A stretch of 43,450 nucleotides of DNA, taken from assembly GCF_000430705.1 (NCBI RefSeq), contig NZ_AUMN01000032.1, forward strand, positions 1 to 43,450, read 5' to 3'. Position 1 is the stretch's first letter. The number at the start of each line of letters is the position of its first letter. This document shows, piece by piece, positions 17,814 through 26,338 of this stretch. A program made the position numbers and the translations under genes. The notes beneath the pieces were generated by a model that searched no databases, was not told the origin of the DNA, and was given only the letters and a program-made list of their open reading frames with translations. The DNA is from Arthrobacter castelli DSM 16402. Its GTDB lineage: Bacteria; Actinomycetota; Actinomycetes; Actinomycetales; Micrococcaceae.

Positions 17814-17831
17814 ACGTAACTTCGGTTTAGT
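17814..17831. repeat. Right terminal inverted repeat plus target duplication
   Basis: ACGTAACTTCGG (17814-17825) is the inverse complement of 15856-15867. TTTAGT (17826-17831) repeats the sequence found just outside the left end. Confidence 0.9.
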
Positions 17832-17864
17832 TGACGATGCCCGCAGCAGATCCAAAGGATCCAT

Positions 17865-18060
17865 TCACAGGCTGCCGTCACACACGTCGATTCGAGCGTT
17901 GTCGATGTATGGCTTGGCACCTTCGGGATGAAAACTGAAGGATATGGGCGACGCCTTCAGGTGCACCGGGGCCGCAACCAATCCGCGACGGAACGGCCAC
18001 CCGAAGCGCCACGGGGCCAACCGCACCCGATCGATGTGTCCGCGTGAGTGGCAAGTGGTG
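17865..18060 (-). other. Coding-like remnant downstream of the M20 gene
   Basis: The minus strand has an open frame of about 65 codons with no ATG, ending at TGA 17865. It has good third-position G/C bias and a natural-looking C-terminus (about FHPEGAKPYIDNARIDVCDG). I do not recognise it. It overlaps only the end of the M20 gene, and a GTG about 54 codons from its end is the sole plausible start. It may be the 3' end of a gene lost by deletion; the adjacent IS lies 34 bp away. A chance frame is possible. Confidence 0.3.
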
Positions 18061-18067
18061 TTGAGGT

Positions 18068-19456
18068 CTAGACCGACGTCAAAAAGTCATCCAGGATCCG
18101 CTGCCCGGATCGTACAAAAGCCACCGGGATCCGCTCATCGATACCGTGGACCCCTTGAAAGGTGCGTCCCTCGGGGTCTGGCCCGTGGGGGGCAAAGCCG
18201 TAACATTGCACCCCCAAGGGGGCGAAGGCCTTGGCATCAGTACTGGCACCGAGGCACTGCGGAACCACGACGGCTTCGGGGTCATGCCGCAGCAGCACCT
18301 CCCGCATTGCAGCGAACCAGGGGGAGTCCATCGGCGCTTCCAACGGTGGCCGTGGCCCGTCTGGCGAGAGAAATTCCCGCGTGACCTTATCGCCGAGCAG
18401 TTCGTCGATGATAGCCAGGGCCTGCACCTCGCCGCCGGGCACGGACCTGATGTCCAGTTTCGCCTCCGCCAGCCCGGGTATGACGTTGACCTTGTACCCT
18501 GCATGAACCATGGTCGGGGTGACTGAGCAACGTATCGTTGCGCGTGCCATGAATCCGGCCTTGCCCAGTGCGTCCACAGCCGCTTCCACTCCAGCATCGG
18601 ACTGTAAATCCACCGTCTTGCCTAAGGCTTGGTTTGCCTCCTCCAAAAAGGAGCGGACCGCCGCCGACAGGACGAGCGGCCACTTGTAGGTGTTGATTCG
18701 ATGCAGAGCTGCCAGCAAGTGTCCCAGGGCACTATCTTCTGTAGGGTATGAGCCGTGCCCGGACGTTGCGGTCGCGCACAGCCGCATGTGCGCGGTGCCG
18801 CGCTCAGCCGTGGAAACCGGATACAGCCGTATCGACGAGCCGTCTGCGGCCCCGAGCTCTTTCGGAGAGCCGCCGGCCTCTCCAATGGCCGCTTCAACAC
18901 CGTGGAAGAGATCGCGGTGTTGTTCGGCCAGCCAGACAGCGCCGTAATCGCCCCGGTCTTCTTCATCGGCGACGAAGGCAAAGACGATATCGCGTTTGGG
19001 GGTGGTGCCGTCGACGGCCCAGTTCAACAGTGTAGCCAGCATCATCGCGACCATATCTTTCATATCTGCAGCGCCGCGGCCGTGAATGTACCCGTCCTGG
19101 ATTGTGCCTGCGAACGGATCAATCGACCATTGTTCCGGCTCGGCCGGGACCACATCGAGATGACCGTGAACCAGCAGTCCAGGCAAGTCACGGTCCGATC
19201 CACGAACCCTCAGAACCACCGATGCCCGCTCGGGACACGGCCCCAGGACGTGCGGATGGTAGCCGCTGTCGGTGAGCATGCGGGCGATGAACTCGGCAAT
19301 CACCCGCTCGCCTTTGCAGTCGCCTTCCCCATAGTTGGTGGTATCAAAGCGAATGAGCCGGGCGCATAATTCGGCCACGTCGACGCGGTGCACTGCATTT
19401 CCTTCCGGGAAGTCCATTGGCCAGGTGCCGGTGTCAGCCTGCTGGGTGCCGGTCAC
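18068..19456 (-). CDS. M20 family metallopeptidase 1 (ArgE/DapE/CPG2 type)
   Basis: This 462-residue Zn-dependent amide/peptide hydrolase carries LVHGHLDVVPAEP (H97/H99 and D101 region), GRGAADMKDM (bridging Asp 131) and VADEEDRG (E165/E166, general base and ligand), with the lid domain between. The family removes C-terminal residues from dipeptides or N-acyl groups from amino acids. The GTG start at 19456 lies inside the amidohydrolase stop (GTGA overlap), so expression is coupled. No signal peptide is seen. It is the last gene of the leftward operon headed by a peptide-type binding lipoprotein, and it is a clear paralogue of the M20 gene at 41051-42367 (long shared blocks such as RLIRFDTTNYG and DPEGRT-Q-GVHGIDERIPV). 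Confidence 0.92.
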   Translation of the reverse strand: MTGTQQADTGTWPMDFPEGNAVHRVDVAELCARLIRFDTTNYGEGDCKGERVIAEFIARMLTDSGYHPHVLGPCPERASVVLRVRGSDRDLPGLLVHGHLDVVPAEPEQWSIDPFAGTIQDGYIHGRGAADMKDMVAMMLATLLNWAVDGTTPKRDIVFAFVADEEDRGDYGAVWLAEQHRDLFHGVEAAIGEAGGSPKELGAADGSSIRLYPVSTAERGTAHMRLCATATSGHGSYPTEDSALGHLLAALHRINTYKWPLVLSAAVRSFLEEANQALGKTVDLQSDAGVEAAVDALGKAGFMARATIRCSVTPTMVHAGYKVNVIPGLAEAKLDIRSVPGGEVQALAIIDELLGDKVTREFLSPDGPRPPLEAPMDSPWFAAMREVLLRHDPEAVVVPQCLGASTDAKAFAPLGVQCYGFAPHGPDPEGRTFQGVHGIDERIPVAFVRSGQRILDDFLTSV

Positions 19457-21093
19457 GTGCGCAGGGCGCCGTCGTCGTAGACGCTCTGGCCGCCAATGAC
19501 AGTGGCACCGACGGTGACATCGCGAATTGTTGCCGGGTCAACTTCGAGTAGATCGTCGGACAGGACGACGAAGTCAGCGAGTTTTCCGGCCGAGAGGGTG
19601 CCCTTGTTGTGTTCCTCGCCTGCGGCGTAAGCGGATCCATAGGTGTAGGCCCGGACAGCCTGCCGCGCCGAGAGCCGCTCGTCCGGGGCCAACTCCTGGC
19701 CTGAGTGCGTCAACCGGTTCACCATGTCGTGGATGCTGTGCAGTGGATTGCCGTCGGCGACGGGTGAATCCGTCGATCCCGGCAGTTCGATGCCGGCCTT
19801 TAACAGCGACTTCATGCGATAGCAGTGTTCAACCCGCTCGGCGCCCAGGGCTTCAATCATCCCATCGCCGAAAGCCGAAATGAAACGCCCCTGCGGTACC
19901 GGAACGATACCTAAACCGGCGGCCCGTTTGACTTGTTCGGCGTTGGCGACCGCAAAGTGCTCAATGCGGTGGCGGACCCCGGGTCGCGGCGCTTCCCGCT
20001 GGGCCTGCTCCACGCTGTCCATTACATGGTCGATTGCCTCATCACCGATGGCGTGGGTTGCGATGGTCCAACCGGCCTTGTGCGCGTCGACGATGATGCG
20101 CATCAGGGCCACGGCGTCCAGTTGCAGGAAACCCTTGTTGTCGGGTTCACCGTGATAACACTGATGCATCGCGGCGGATTTTCCGATCAGGGAGCCGTCC
20201 GAAAAAATCTTCACCGGGCCCACCCGGATCCGGTCATCACCGAAACCGGTGCGAATTCCCAGATCAAGTCCGAACCAGCCTTGATCCGGGAAACCTTCAA
20301 GATAGTGAAAGGCACCGATGGAGGGCATCAGGGTCATGCGGGGCTTGAGGGCACCGTTCTCGACAGCGGCCTGATAGCTGTGGAAGTCGGCGGCGGTGTT
20401 GCCGATCGTTTGGCCGCCGCCAAGGCCGGGTTCGGTCAGGCTGGTCAGCCCGTAGGCAACAGCTTGCTCCGAAGCGGCTGCGAGGTTTCGTTGCACATCG
20501 TCCAATCCCGGCCCCGGCACGGCCTCTTGGATAAGGCCCATGGCTTTTTCCTGCAGCAACCCCTGGGCGCGTCCGTCATCGTCGCGCACGACATAACCGC
20601 CGTCGACGTCGGGAACACCTTCGCGGCGGTGGTAGCCGGCCCGTTCGAAGGCGGCCGTGTTGGCCACGTGCATGTGCCCCGAGACGTGTTGCAGCAGTAC
20701 GGGACGGCCGCCGGCCACGCGGTCGAGCGCATCAGCAACCGGGTGGGACCCGAGGATGTTCTGGTCGTAGCCGGCTCCGAGGAGCCAACCGTCCGGCGGC
20801 ACCTTCTTCGCACGCTCACGGACCGCCTCCAACAGTGGCCCCATACTGCTGAAGGAGCCAAGATCCAGCGACTGGAGCCGCCGTCCGGTCATGGACAGGT
20901 GGTAGTGGGCGTCGTGAAATCCGGGTAACGCCGGAGCCCCGTTCAGATCCACGGTACGGTGTGCATAAACATTGGCCAGTTCTTCATCCACTCCGACGAT
21001 GCGCCCGCCATGCACGCCGATGCTGGTCGCCGCGGGCCGGGCCGGGTCCATCGTGCGGAATCTGCCGTTGGTGTAGATTGCGTCAATGCGCAT
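19453..21093 (-). CDS. YtcJ-like amidohydrolase
   Basis: This 546-residue protein is an amidohydrolase_3-type metal-dependent hydrolase. The ATG at 21093 has GAGGAAG 7 nt upstream; the longer frame is not supported. An N-terminal beta-domain (IDAIYTNGRFRTMDP) leads to LPGFHDAHYHL (H-x-H metal ligands ~63/65). KIFSDGSLIGKSA, ATHAIGDEAID, RIEHFAV and GSTDSPVADGNP are the characteristic later motifs, and the LADFVVLSDD C-terminus closes the beta-domain. YtcJ-like enzymes cleave exocyclic amide, formyl or ring C-N bonds; known members include N-substituted formamide deformylase. It is cytoplasmic, lying between the P1 peptidase and the M20 peptidase in one operon. The bond attacked here is unknown. 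Confidence 0.9.
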   Translation of the reverse strand: MRIDAIYTNGRFRTMDPARPAATSIGVHGGRIVGVDEELANVYAHRTVDLNGAPALPGFHDAHYHLSMTGRRLQSLDLGSFSSMGPLLEAVRERAKKVPPDGWLLGAGYDQNILGSHPVADALDRVAGGRPVLLQHVSGHMHVANTAAFERAGYHRREGVPDVDGGYVVRDDDGRAQGLLQEKAMGLIQEAVPGPGLDDVQRNLAAASEQAVAYGLTSLTEPGLGGGQTIGNTAADFHSYQAAVENGALKPRMTLMPSIGAFHYLEGFPDQGWFGLDLGIRTGFGDDRIRVGPVKIFSDGSLIGKSAAMHQCYHGEPDNKGFLQLDAVALMRIIVDAHKAGWTIATHAIGDEAIDHVMDSVEQAQREAPRPGVRHRIEHFAVANAEQVKRAAGLGIVPVPQGRFISAFGDGMIEALGAERVEHCYRMKSLLKAGIELPGSTDSPVADGNPLHSIHDMVNRLTHSGQELAPDERLSARQAVRAYTYGSAYAAGEEHNKGTLSAGKLADFVVLSDDLLEVDPATIRDVTVGATVIGGQSVYDDGALRT

Positions 21094-21175
21094 CAGGGGA
21101 CTTCCTCTTTCCGTACTCGGCGGCTGTGCGGTGGAGTGGGCGCGGTTGGCGCAAACCGGGCTGTGAGTGACGCAG

Positions 21176-22237
21176 TCAGCGTGCACTTTCAAGGATGGCG
21201 TCCCACATGACTTCTGCGGCGAGGGCACCGACAGCGGTGGACACTTCCGGCGCCCGCCGATCCTGGTTCGACTCAGCCGGTGTCAGGTCGACTTCGTCGG
21301 TCGTCATCGCAAACAGGACGTCACCGTCGCTCATCGTCTGGAACGGCTGAATCGCCCGGCCCATCGAGGTGTGTACCTGCTTTCCGAACTGGTTGAGTTG
21401 GTGGTCATCCATTCGGGCGTTGGTGAGCACGATACTCAGCGTGGTGTTGCCGCCCTCGACCTGTGGCGGTTGCCCGGATGCCAAGGCGTCCTGATAATCC
21501 TCTGCCAGGTGACGCCGCCGACCGGATTCGTGATTATAGTTGCCGCGGACGATGCTGCCATCACGGCTGACGATAACCCCGACAGGGTTGGTGACGACGG
21601 CGGCGAGAACCTTTACTCCGCCGAACCGCTCGAAGGCCGCTCCCTGACCACAAAATTCCGTCCGCGCCCAGGTGACCTTTCCCGCCGACGCGCTGGCTCC
21701 GGCTCCTGCCCTGCCGATCGGAAAATAGCCTGGCTTGGCATTCTCCAGCGCTGCCCGGCCCAAAGCCGCGTCCGGCGTGACCGCGTTGGCCCGGGCAGAC
21801 ATGTCATAAATGACAGCCGAGGGAACTGGCTTCACCTCCCCGAAACCGGCTTTGTTTCCGTTTCGGCGCAGTAATTCAGCAGCGACGCCCCCGCCCGCAG
21901 ACAGCCCAAAGATGGAGCCGCCGGCAAGACAGATAGCGTAGTTGACACTTCCACCGCCGCTGATCGCGTACGAGCCTCCCCGGGCGTCCACGGCTGTCTT
22001 CACACCGGCCGGCATGTCGATCACCGTGACGCCGGTTGGCCCCTCGGAATACTCAGCGGTTCCCACGGATATGCCGGGAAAGTCGAATTCCATACCTCCC
22101 CGCCCCTGGCTCGGCCGCGGCGTCAGCTGCATGTCATCATTGCCGGGACCTCCAAAAGCCGGCTCCGGAATCAGCCGTGGCGGGCCAAATAGTCTGTTGT
22201 CGCGAATATCTGTAGCAACAGCTCCAGGCTGCATCAT
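21176..22237 (-). CDS. P1 family peptidase 2 (S58, Thr-nucleophile type)
   Basis: This is about 353 residues from the ATG pair at 22237/22234. The GGAGG site is only 1 nt from the first and 4 nt from the second, so the start is uncertain. Family segments are DNRLFGPPRLI near the N-terminus, GVTVIDMPAGVKTAVDARGG, ICLAGGSIFGLSAGGGVAAEL and VEGGNTTLSIVLTNA, where the Thr after Asn is the likely autoprocessing nucleophile. This is the shorter P1 branch, distinct from the DmpA-like protein at 14515. Substrates in the family are small N-terminal amides and peptides. It follows the binding-lipoprotein gene after a strong hairpin and precedes the amidohydrolase by 82 nt. Confidence 0.85.
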   Translation of the reverse strand: MMQPGAVATDIRDNRLFGPPRLIPEPAFGGPGNDDMQLTPRPSQGRGGMEFDFPGISVGTAEYSEGPTGVTVIDMPAGVKTAVDARGGSYAISGGGSVNYAICLAGGSIFGLSAGGGVAAELLRRNGNKAGFGEVKPVPSAVIYDMSARANAVTPDAALGRAALENAKPGYFPIGRAGAGASASAGKVTWARTEFCGQGAAFERFGGVKVLAAVVTNPVGVIVSRDGSIVRGNYNHESGRRRHLAEDYQDALASGQPPQVEGGNTTLSIVLTNARMDDHQLNQFGKQVHTSMGRAIQPFQTMSDGDVLFAMTTDEVDLTPAESNQDRRAPEVSTAVGALAAEVMWDAILESAR

Positions 22238-22397
22238 GCCTCCAGTAGTAGGAAAAGAAGTCCTGCCGATGGATTGATTTGTTTCCACACCGTGCTCCAC
22301 AGCTCTGTTACTTGTGATCTGGTCAGTTCTGCACTGTCGTGCAGAACCGAAAGCAGAGTTTGAACTCGTCCGATGTTTGGTAATCAAACGTACCGGG

Positions 22398-22432
22398 GAC
22401 CCGGCCCGGTGTCCTGAGCACCGGGCCGGGTC
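22398..22432. terminator. Perfect 14-bp hairpin between binding protein and peptidase genes
   Basis: GACCCGGCCCGGTG (22398-22411) pairs perfectly with 22419-22432 around a 7-nt loop. No T-run follows on the minus strand. In importer operons a hairpin just after the binding-protein gene often reduces readthrough and protects the upstream mRNA, giving more binding protein than downstream enzyme. Confidence 0.7.
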
Positions 22433-22461
22433 ACCATACGTCGCAGGTTGTGGGGATTGGC

Positions 22462-24210
22462 TTAGCTTTCCTTCTCCCAGCCAATGTTTTCGGCGGGTAC
22501 GGTTTTGAACCCTGCGGGGCCGTAGTTGGCCAGCCCCGTCTTTACTGCGACCATGTCTGGTCCGGTGTACCAGGGGAAAACGCCGTAGTTGTGCAATGCT
22601 GCCGATTCGGCTTCCTTGGACGTTGCTTTTGCCTTCTGCACGTCGCTGATGGTGGAGATCTTTTTGAGCTGTTGATCAAGTTCCTTATGGACCATGTTGG
22701 TGTAGTATGTCCCTTCGTCTCCGCCGCAGTAGATCTGGCACGCGGAGTCTGAATAGGCGTTGGGTGCACCGCCGAAACCCCAGACCATGGAGAGCATGTC
22801 ATAGGTTCCTTCAGAGGCGGTTGTGGCGAATTCGCTGCCTGGGCGGTTGTCAATCACCAATTTGACACCGATGGCTTTCATCATCTGCTGGTAGGCACGT
22901 GCCACGGCAGCGTTGAGCTGTGAGTCGGTGAAGTCGACGTACTGGAACGTGGCCCGCTCACCGTTTTTAGTGCGGATGCCATCTTCGCCTTTGACCCAGC
23001 CGGCCTCTTCCAGAGTTTGTCGGGCTGCTTCGGCGTCGTAGTGCAGATCAGCGATCAGGTCTTCGTAACCGTCCTGGAACGGGCGCCACAGTAGAGAGCC
23101 GGGCGGTTCTTCTTCCCAGTCGAGGCCACGGGACATAATCTGAGCGAGTTGCCTGCGGTCGGTGCCAAGCATGACAGCCTTACGGGCCATGGGATCGGAG
23201 AAGAAACCCTCCTCCTGTTCCTGCATCATGAAAGTGCGGGTGCCGGTTCCGATTCCGCGGCGAATCATTGCTTCGTCGCCCATGCCGCGCACCTGCTCAA
23301 GCCGATCCGCCGAACCTACCTCGGTCGCATCGACCTCTCCGTTGACGAAGGCGTTGATACTCGCACTGGGTTCCATGACTGTGTAGGAAATTCGGTCCAG
23401 TTTTGGTTCGGCTCCCCACCAGTTGGGGTTGGGCACCATCACGATCCGGCCGGCGGTCTTGTCGTATTTCTTTACCGTATAGGGGCCGGCAAGCATTTCT
23501 GTGGGGATCTGGTCCACCCAGCCCTTGTTGAAGACCTGCGGGTCCGCATTGTCGGGGTGCAGCAGCCGGCCAAAGAGTGAGGTGTAGGGGTAGAACGGCT
23601 TATCGAAGGTCACCACGACGTGTTTGGGATTATCGCCTTGTTCGACGCTCTCAATGTTGCTGTAGCCGTCCGTGCTGTATGGCTGGAATTTCTCGTTCTC
23701 GCCATTCATGGCGGTCCAGGTGGCTTCGAATGCGGTCCAGTCAATCGGCGTGCCGTCGTTCCACACCGCGTCGGGATTGATCTCATACTCCACCACCATC
23801 GGATCTTTGCTGGTGACTTCGGCTGAGAGCAGGTACTCCTCGTTAGGAGTGATCTTGCCACCGACGGTGACATCCCAGATCTGCGGGCCGATTTTGTGCA
23901 TCAGTTCCCCGTTGGAAATGGTATTGCCATTGACGTGGGCGTTGTTGAACTGCGGTCCGAGGCTGCCGATGGGCAACTGCAACTTTCCACCATCCTGGAT
24001 GCTCTCCCGATCGGTGGGGTTGTTATATGCCTGATCGGCCTCCGGCAGCGGTAGTTCACCTTGATATGAGGCCGGCACGCCTTCGGCCGGCTGGGTCTCC
24101 ATAGTGCTGCCGCCGCCAGCGGTGTTGCTTGTCGCGTCACCCCCGCTGCATCCGGCAAGGGCAAGCATCGATGCCAGAGCGATGCCCAAAGTCTTCCTGG
24201 TTGATCTCAT
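22462..24210 (-). CDS. ABC transporter substrate-binding lipoprotein 1 (family 5, DppA/OppA type)
   Basis: This 582-residue lipoprotein starts at ATG 24210 with GAGGAAA upstream; the longer frame from a TTG is rejected. The signal peptide (MRSTRKTLGIALASMLALAGC) ends in the lipobox LALAGC, so the mature protein is anchored outside the membrane. PNEEYLLSAEV, VWNDGTPIDWTAFEATW, GPYTVKKYD and VPNPNWWG are family 5 solute-binding segments. Family members bind di-/oligopeptides, but also glycosides and other small amphipathic molecules. It heads the leftward operon with the P1 peptidase, amidohydrolase and M20 genes and diverges from LysR. Its paralogue at 30851 shares an identical stretch of more than 40 residues. 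Confidence 0.95.
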   Translation of the reverse strand: MRSTRKTLGIALASMLALAGCSGGDATSNTAGGGSTMETQPAEGVPASYQGELPLPEADQAYNNPTDRESIQDGGKLQLPIGSLGPQFNNAHVNGNTISNGELMHKIGPQIWDVTVGGKITPNEEYLLSAEVTSKDPMVVEYEINPDAVWNDGTPIDWTAFEATWTAMNGENEKFQPYSTDGYSNIESVEQGDNPKHVVVTFDKPFYPYTSLFGRLLHPDNADPQVFNKGWVDQIPTEMLAGPYTVKKYDKTAGRIVMVPNPNWWGAEPKLDRISYTVMEPSASINAFVNGEVDATEVGSADRLEQVRGMGDEAMIRRGIGTGTRTFMMQEQEEGFFSDPMARKAVMLGTDRRQLAQIMSRGLDWEEEPPGSLLWRPFQDGYEDLIADLHYDAEAARQTLEEAGWVKGEDGIRTKNGERATFQYVDFTDSQLNAAVARAYQQMMKAIGVKLVIDNRPGSEFATTASEGTYDMLSMVWGFGGAPNAYSDSACQIYCGGDEGTYYTNMVHKELDQQLKKISTISDVQKAKATSKEAESAALHNYGVFPWYTGPDMVAVKTGLANYGPAGFKTVPAENIGWEKES

Positions 24211-24312
24211 CGGTTTCCTCTCAGTCCGCGCATCCTCAGCGAATGTGAACGAACTCACGGTACGGGTGCTTTCCACATTGAGGGGTGTCTGCTCCAACGT
24301 CCAATACCGATG

Positions 24313-24336
24313 AGTGTCGAATGCTATAACGTATAG
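24313..24336. promoter_or_regulatory. Divergent promoter/operator between binding lipoprotein 1 and LysR genes
   Basis: On the minus strand TATAGCATTCGACACT (24313-24328) nearly matches TATAGCGTCCGACACT of the promoter at 30754-30809. Overlapping it is the palindrome CTATA-ACG-TATAG (24324-24336), a fair T-N11-A LysR-type site 5 nt before the LysR start codon. The arrangement suits a LysR protein that controls both itself and the divergent operon. Confidence 0.55.
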
Positions 24337-24341
24337 TCATA

Positions 24342-25265
24342 ATGGAACTGCGCATCCTTGACTACTTCTTAGCTGTAGCTGAATTGGGCACGGTAAGTGC
24401 TGCCGCTTCCCGCTGCTATGTGAGCCAGCCGGCCATCTCCCGCCAACTCGCGGCACTGGAGCAGGACTTGAGTGTACAGCTGTTTGATCGGACGAATACC
24501 GGGCTGCGGCTCAATGCTGCTGGTCAGCAGTTTTATCCGATCGCCCGAGACATTCGGCGCCGCCTTGATCGTGGTACGGATCTGATGCGCTCATTGGAGT
24601 CGGGGTCACTTGGATTGGTCGTGGCCTGCCCGTTGACCACAATGGAGTACGTCATCGCACCTTTTATCGCTTCGGGGCCGTCATCAATCGCCGACGTGCA
24701 GGCGTTCAGCCCTGTTTCGGTCTATGAGCAGTTGGAGCACGGTTCGGCTGATTTTGCCGTGGGGACCACCCGCCCGCCGGCCCGATTTTTCAGTGAGCCC
24801 CTGATCGACTCAGAACTGATGTTGCAATTCCGACCAGGACACCCCCGGTTTGCGGCAGGCGGGAGGGTCGAATTGGCGCAACTTGAGGACGATGAACTGC
24901 TCATTCCAGGGGCGGGCAGCGCGATTGGGCAGGTGGTGTCTGCCGCTGAGGTCGAACACGAACTGTCTTTACGGCATCGAAGAACGGTCAGTTCCGCAAC
25001 GGTTGCACAGTCACATGCCGCTTCGGGGACAGGGACGGCCATCGTCGTTGAGCCGCCCCTGTTTGGGCTTGAAGCAGCTCATTTGTGTGTCAATGGCCGG
25101 CAACTTGTCATCCGGTTATATGCTGCCTGGGAGGCTGAGCATTACGCGGCGTCGGAGATTTCCGCGGTGGTGGCTAAGCTGAGGCATTGGGCTGAGAGTG
25201 GGCCCACCAATATGGAACTCGACGTACCCTCGCTGCTGTTGACAGCCGATCACTTTTCTCACTAA
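24342..25265 (+). CDS. LysR-family transcriptional regulator
   Basis: This is 307 residues, the normal LysR length. Residues 1-60 form the winged helix-turn-helix: MELRILDYFLAVAELGTVSAAA, then CYVSQPAISRQLAALEQDL and LFDRTNTGLRLNAAG. A linker helix and a periplasmic-binding-protein-like effector domain follow. The ATG at 24342 sits next to a palindromic site (24324-24336) with no clear ribosome-binding site, so the transcript may be leaderless or short-leadered. It is divergent from binding lipoprotein 1 and followed after 57 nt by the nitrilase gene. The inducer is probably an imported substrate or breakdown product, which is an inference. Confidence 0.93.
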   Translation: MELRILDYFLAVAELGTVSAAASRCYVSQPAISRQLAALEQDLSVQLFDRTNTGLRLNAAGQQFYPIARDIRRRLDRGTDLMRSLESGSLGLVVACPLTTMEYVIAPFIASGPSSIADVQAFSPVSVYEQLEHGSADFAVGTTRPPARFFSEPLIDSELMLQFRPGHPRFAAGGRVELAQLEDDELLIPGAGSAIGQVVSAAEVEHELSLRHRRTVSSATVAQSHAASGTGTAIVVEPPLFGLEAAHLCVNGRQLVIRLYAAWEAEHYAASEISAVVAKLRHWAESGPTNMELDVPSLLLTADHFSH

Positions 25266-25322
25266 GTTTTCGTTCCGTCCACTGTGACTCATCACACCCC
25301 TCCGGAATGAGGTAGCTGCACC

Positions 25323-26222
25323 ATGACAAGGCCACTCCCGCTCGCGCTCGTCCAGGCGCCCGCCCATCCGGCAAATGACCTCGCGTCATTTGCTTCCCGC
25401 CTCGAACAGCTGACCCGCTTTTATGCAACTACGCAACTGTTCGTCTACCCGGAAATGCACCTGTGCGGAGCCGGCGTGGTCGACTCCAGTGAAGCTGAGC
25501 CCGGGAAGGAGTTGGCGGCAGAGCCGATCGACGGACCGCGTGACGATTTTCTTGCCGGGTTGGCAGGGGATTTGAAGATATGGCTGGCACCGGGAAGCTT
25601 TTATGAACGCGGCGATGACGGCCGCCTCTACAACACGGCCGCAGTGTATTCGCCCGCGGGCCAACGAGTTGCCGCTTATCGTAAAGTCTTCCCGTGGCGT
25701 CCGATCGAGACGCTAACTCCGGGGGCAGACTTTGTCGTCTTTGACATGGATGACATCGGCCGGGTGGGACTTTCCATCTGCTACGACGCCTGGTTTCCCG
25801 AGAGCAGCCGGCACCTGGCATGGATGGGTGCCGAGTTGATCCTCAATTTCGTTCAGACCCCGACGGCGGACCGCCCTCAAGAACTGACGCTGGCGCGTGC
25901 CAACGCCATTGTGAATCAGGTCTACGTGGCAAGCGTGAATGCGGCCGCACCACAGGGTGTGGGCCAAAGTCTGTTGGTGGATCCGCAGGGGCGAGCGATG
26001 GCCGTGGCCCCTGGTGCCGAGTCGACGGTTTTGACCGATGTGATCGACCTGGATGAAGTCGCCAATGTACGGGAGTTCGGCACGGCAGGCGTTTCCCGTC
26101 CATGGCAGCAGTTCAGCCCCGATGACGAACCTGTCGAGTTGCCGCTCTACTCCGGCCGGATCAACCCCGCAGCTTGGCAAGTCGGCGCAGAATCCGAGGC
26201 CGGCAGGGAACTTCCAGCGTGA
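25323..26222 (+). CDS. Nitrilase-superfamily carbon-nitrogen hydrolase (amidase)
   Basis: This 299-residue single-domain protein has a complete Glu-Lys-Cys triad: E44 in LFVYPEMHLCG, K121 in YRKVFPWRPIE and C153 in LSICYDAWFPE. The superfamily cleaves non-peptide C-N bonds (amides, carbamoyl groups, sometimes nitriles) in the cytoplasm. Length and motifs fit aliphatic amidase or N-carbamoyl-D-amino-acid amidohydrolase branches better than true nitrilases, but this is a judgement. It lies directly after the LysR gene, ahead of the importer promoter at 26283. With the amidohydrolase, deacylase and peptidases it adds to the amide-cleaving set of the island. Confidence 0.92.
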   Translation: MTRPLPLALVQAPAHPANDLASFASRLEQLTRFYATTQLFVYPEMHLCGAGVVDSSEAEPGKELAAEPIDGPRDDFLAGLAGDLKIWLAPGSFYERGDDGRLYNTAAVYSPAGQRVAAYRKVFPWRPIETLTPGADFVVFDMDDIGRVGLSICYDAWFPESSRHLAWMGAELILNFVQTPTADRPQELTLARANAIVNQVYVASVNAAAPQGVGQSLLVDPQGRAMAVAPGAESTVLTDVIDLDEVANVREFGTAGVSRPWQQFSPDDEPVELPLYSGRINPAAWQVGAESEAGRELPA

Positions 26223-26282
26223 CTCGAGACACGCATCCGCCCCGTGGTCAGCACTTGCTGACTTCGTTACTGTCCAGTCTCT

Positions 26283-26338
26283 GACCACACAAAGTATCGA
26301 TTGACATGGATCACAGTGGTGTATAACGTCTGTCACTA
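26283..26338 (+). promoter_or_regulatory. Importer operon promoter with shared island element
   Basis: GACCACACAAAGTA, then TTGACA (26301-26306), 15 bp, TATAAC (26322-26327) and GTCTGTCACTA. By hand count 44 of 56 positions match the promoter at 30754-30809 without gaps. The two are in the same relative position upstream of importer genes, implying a shared regulator or recent duplication. The roughly 165-nt leader down to the permease start contains no recognised riboswitch. Confidence 0.7.

Larger units (their letters stand above)
15856..17825 (+). mobile_element. Complete IS1634-family (IS4 superfamily) insertion sequence
   Basis: This 1,970-bp element is bounded by 12-bp perfect inverted repeats (CCGAAGTTACGT at the left, its complement at the right) and flanked by the 6-bp direct repeat TTTAGT, a clean target-site duplication. 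It carries one full-length transposase and a strong hairpin near its right end. The intact ends, duplication and transposase suggest recent and possibly still active insertion. It landed between the P1 peptidase gene and a short leftward coding remnant. Confidence 0.9.

Noticed and set aside
17944-18384. 146-residue plus-strand frame after the IS
   Set aside because: Arg/Pro-rich shadow of the M20 gene and the leftward fragment; no coding signals.
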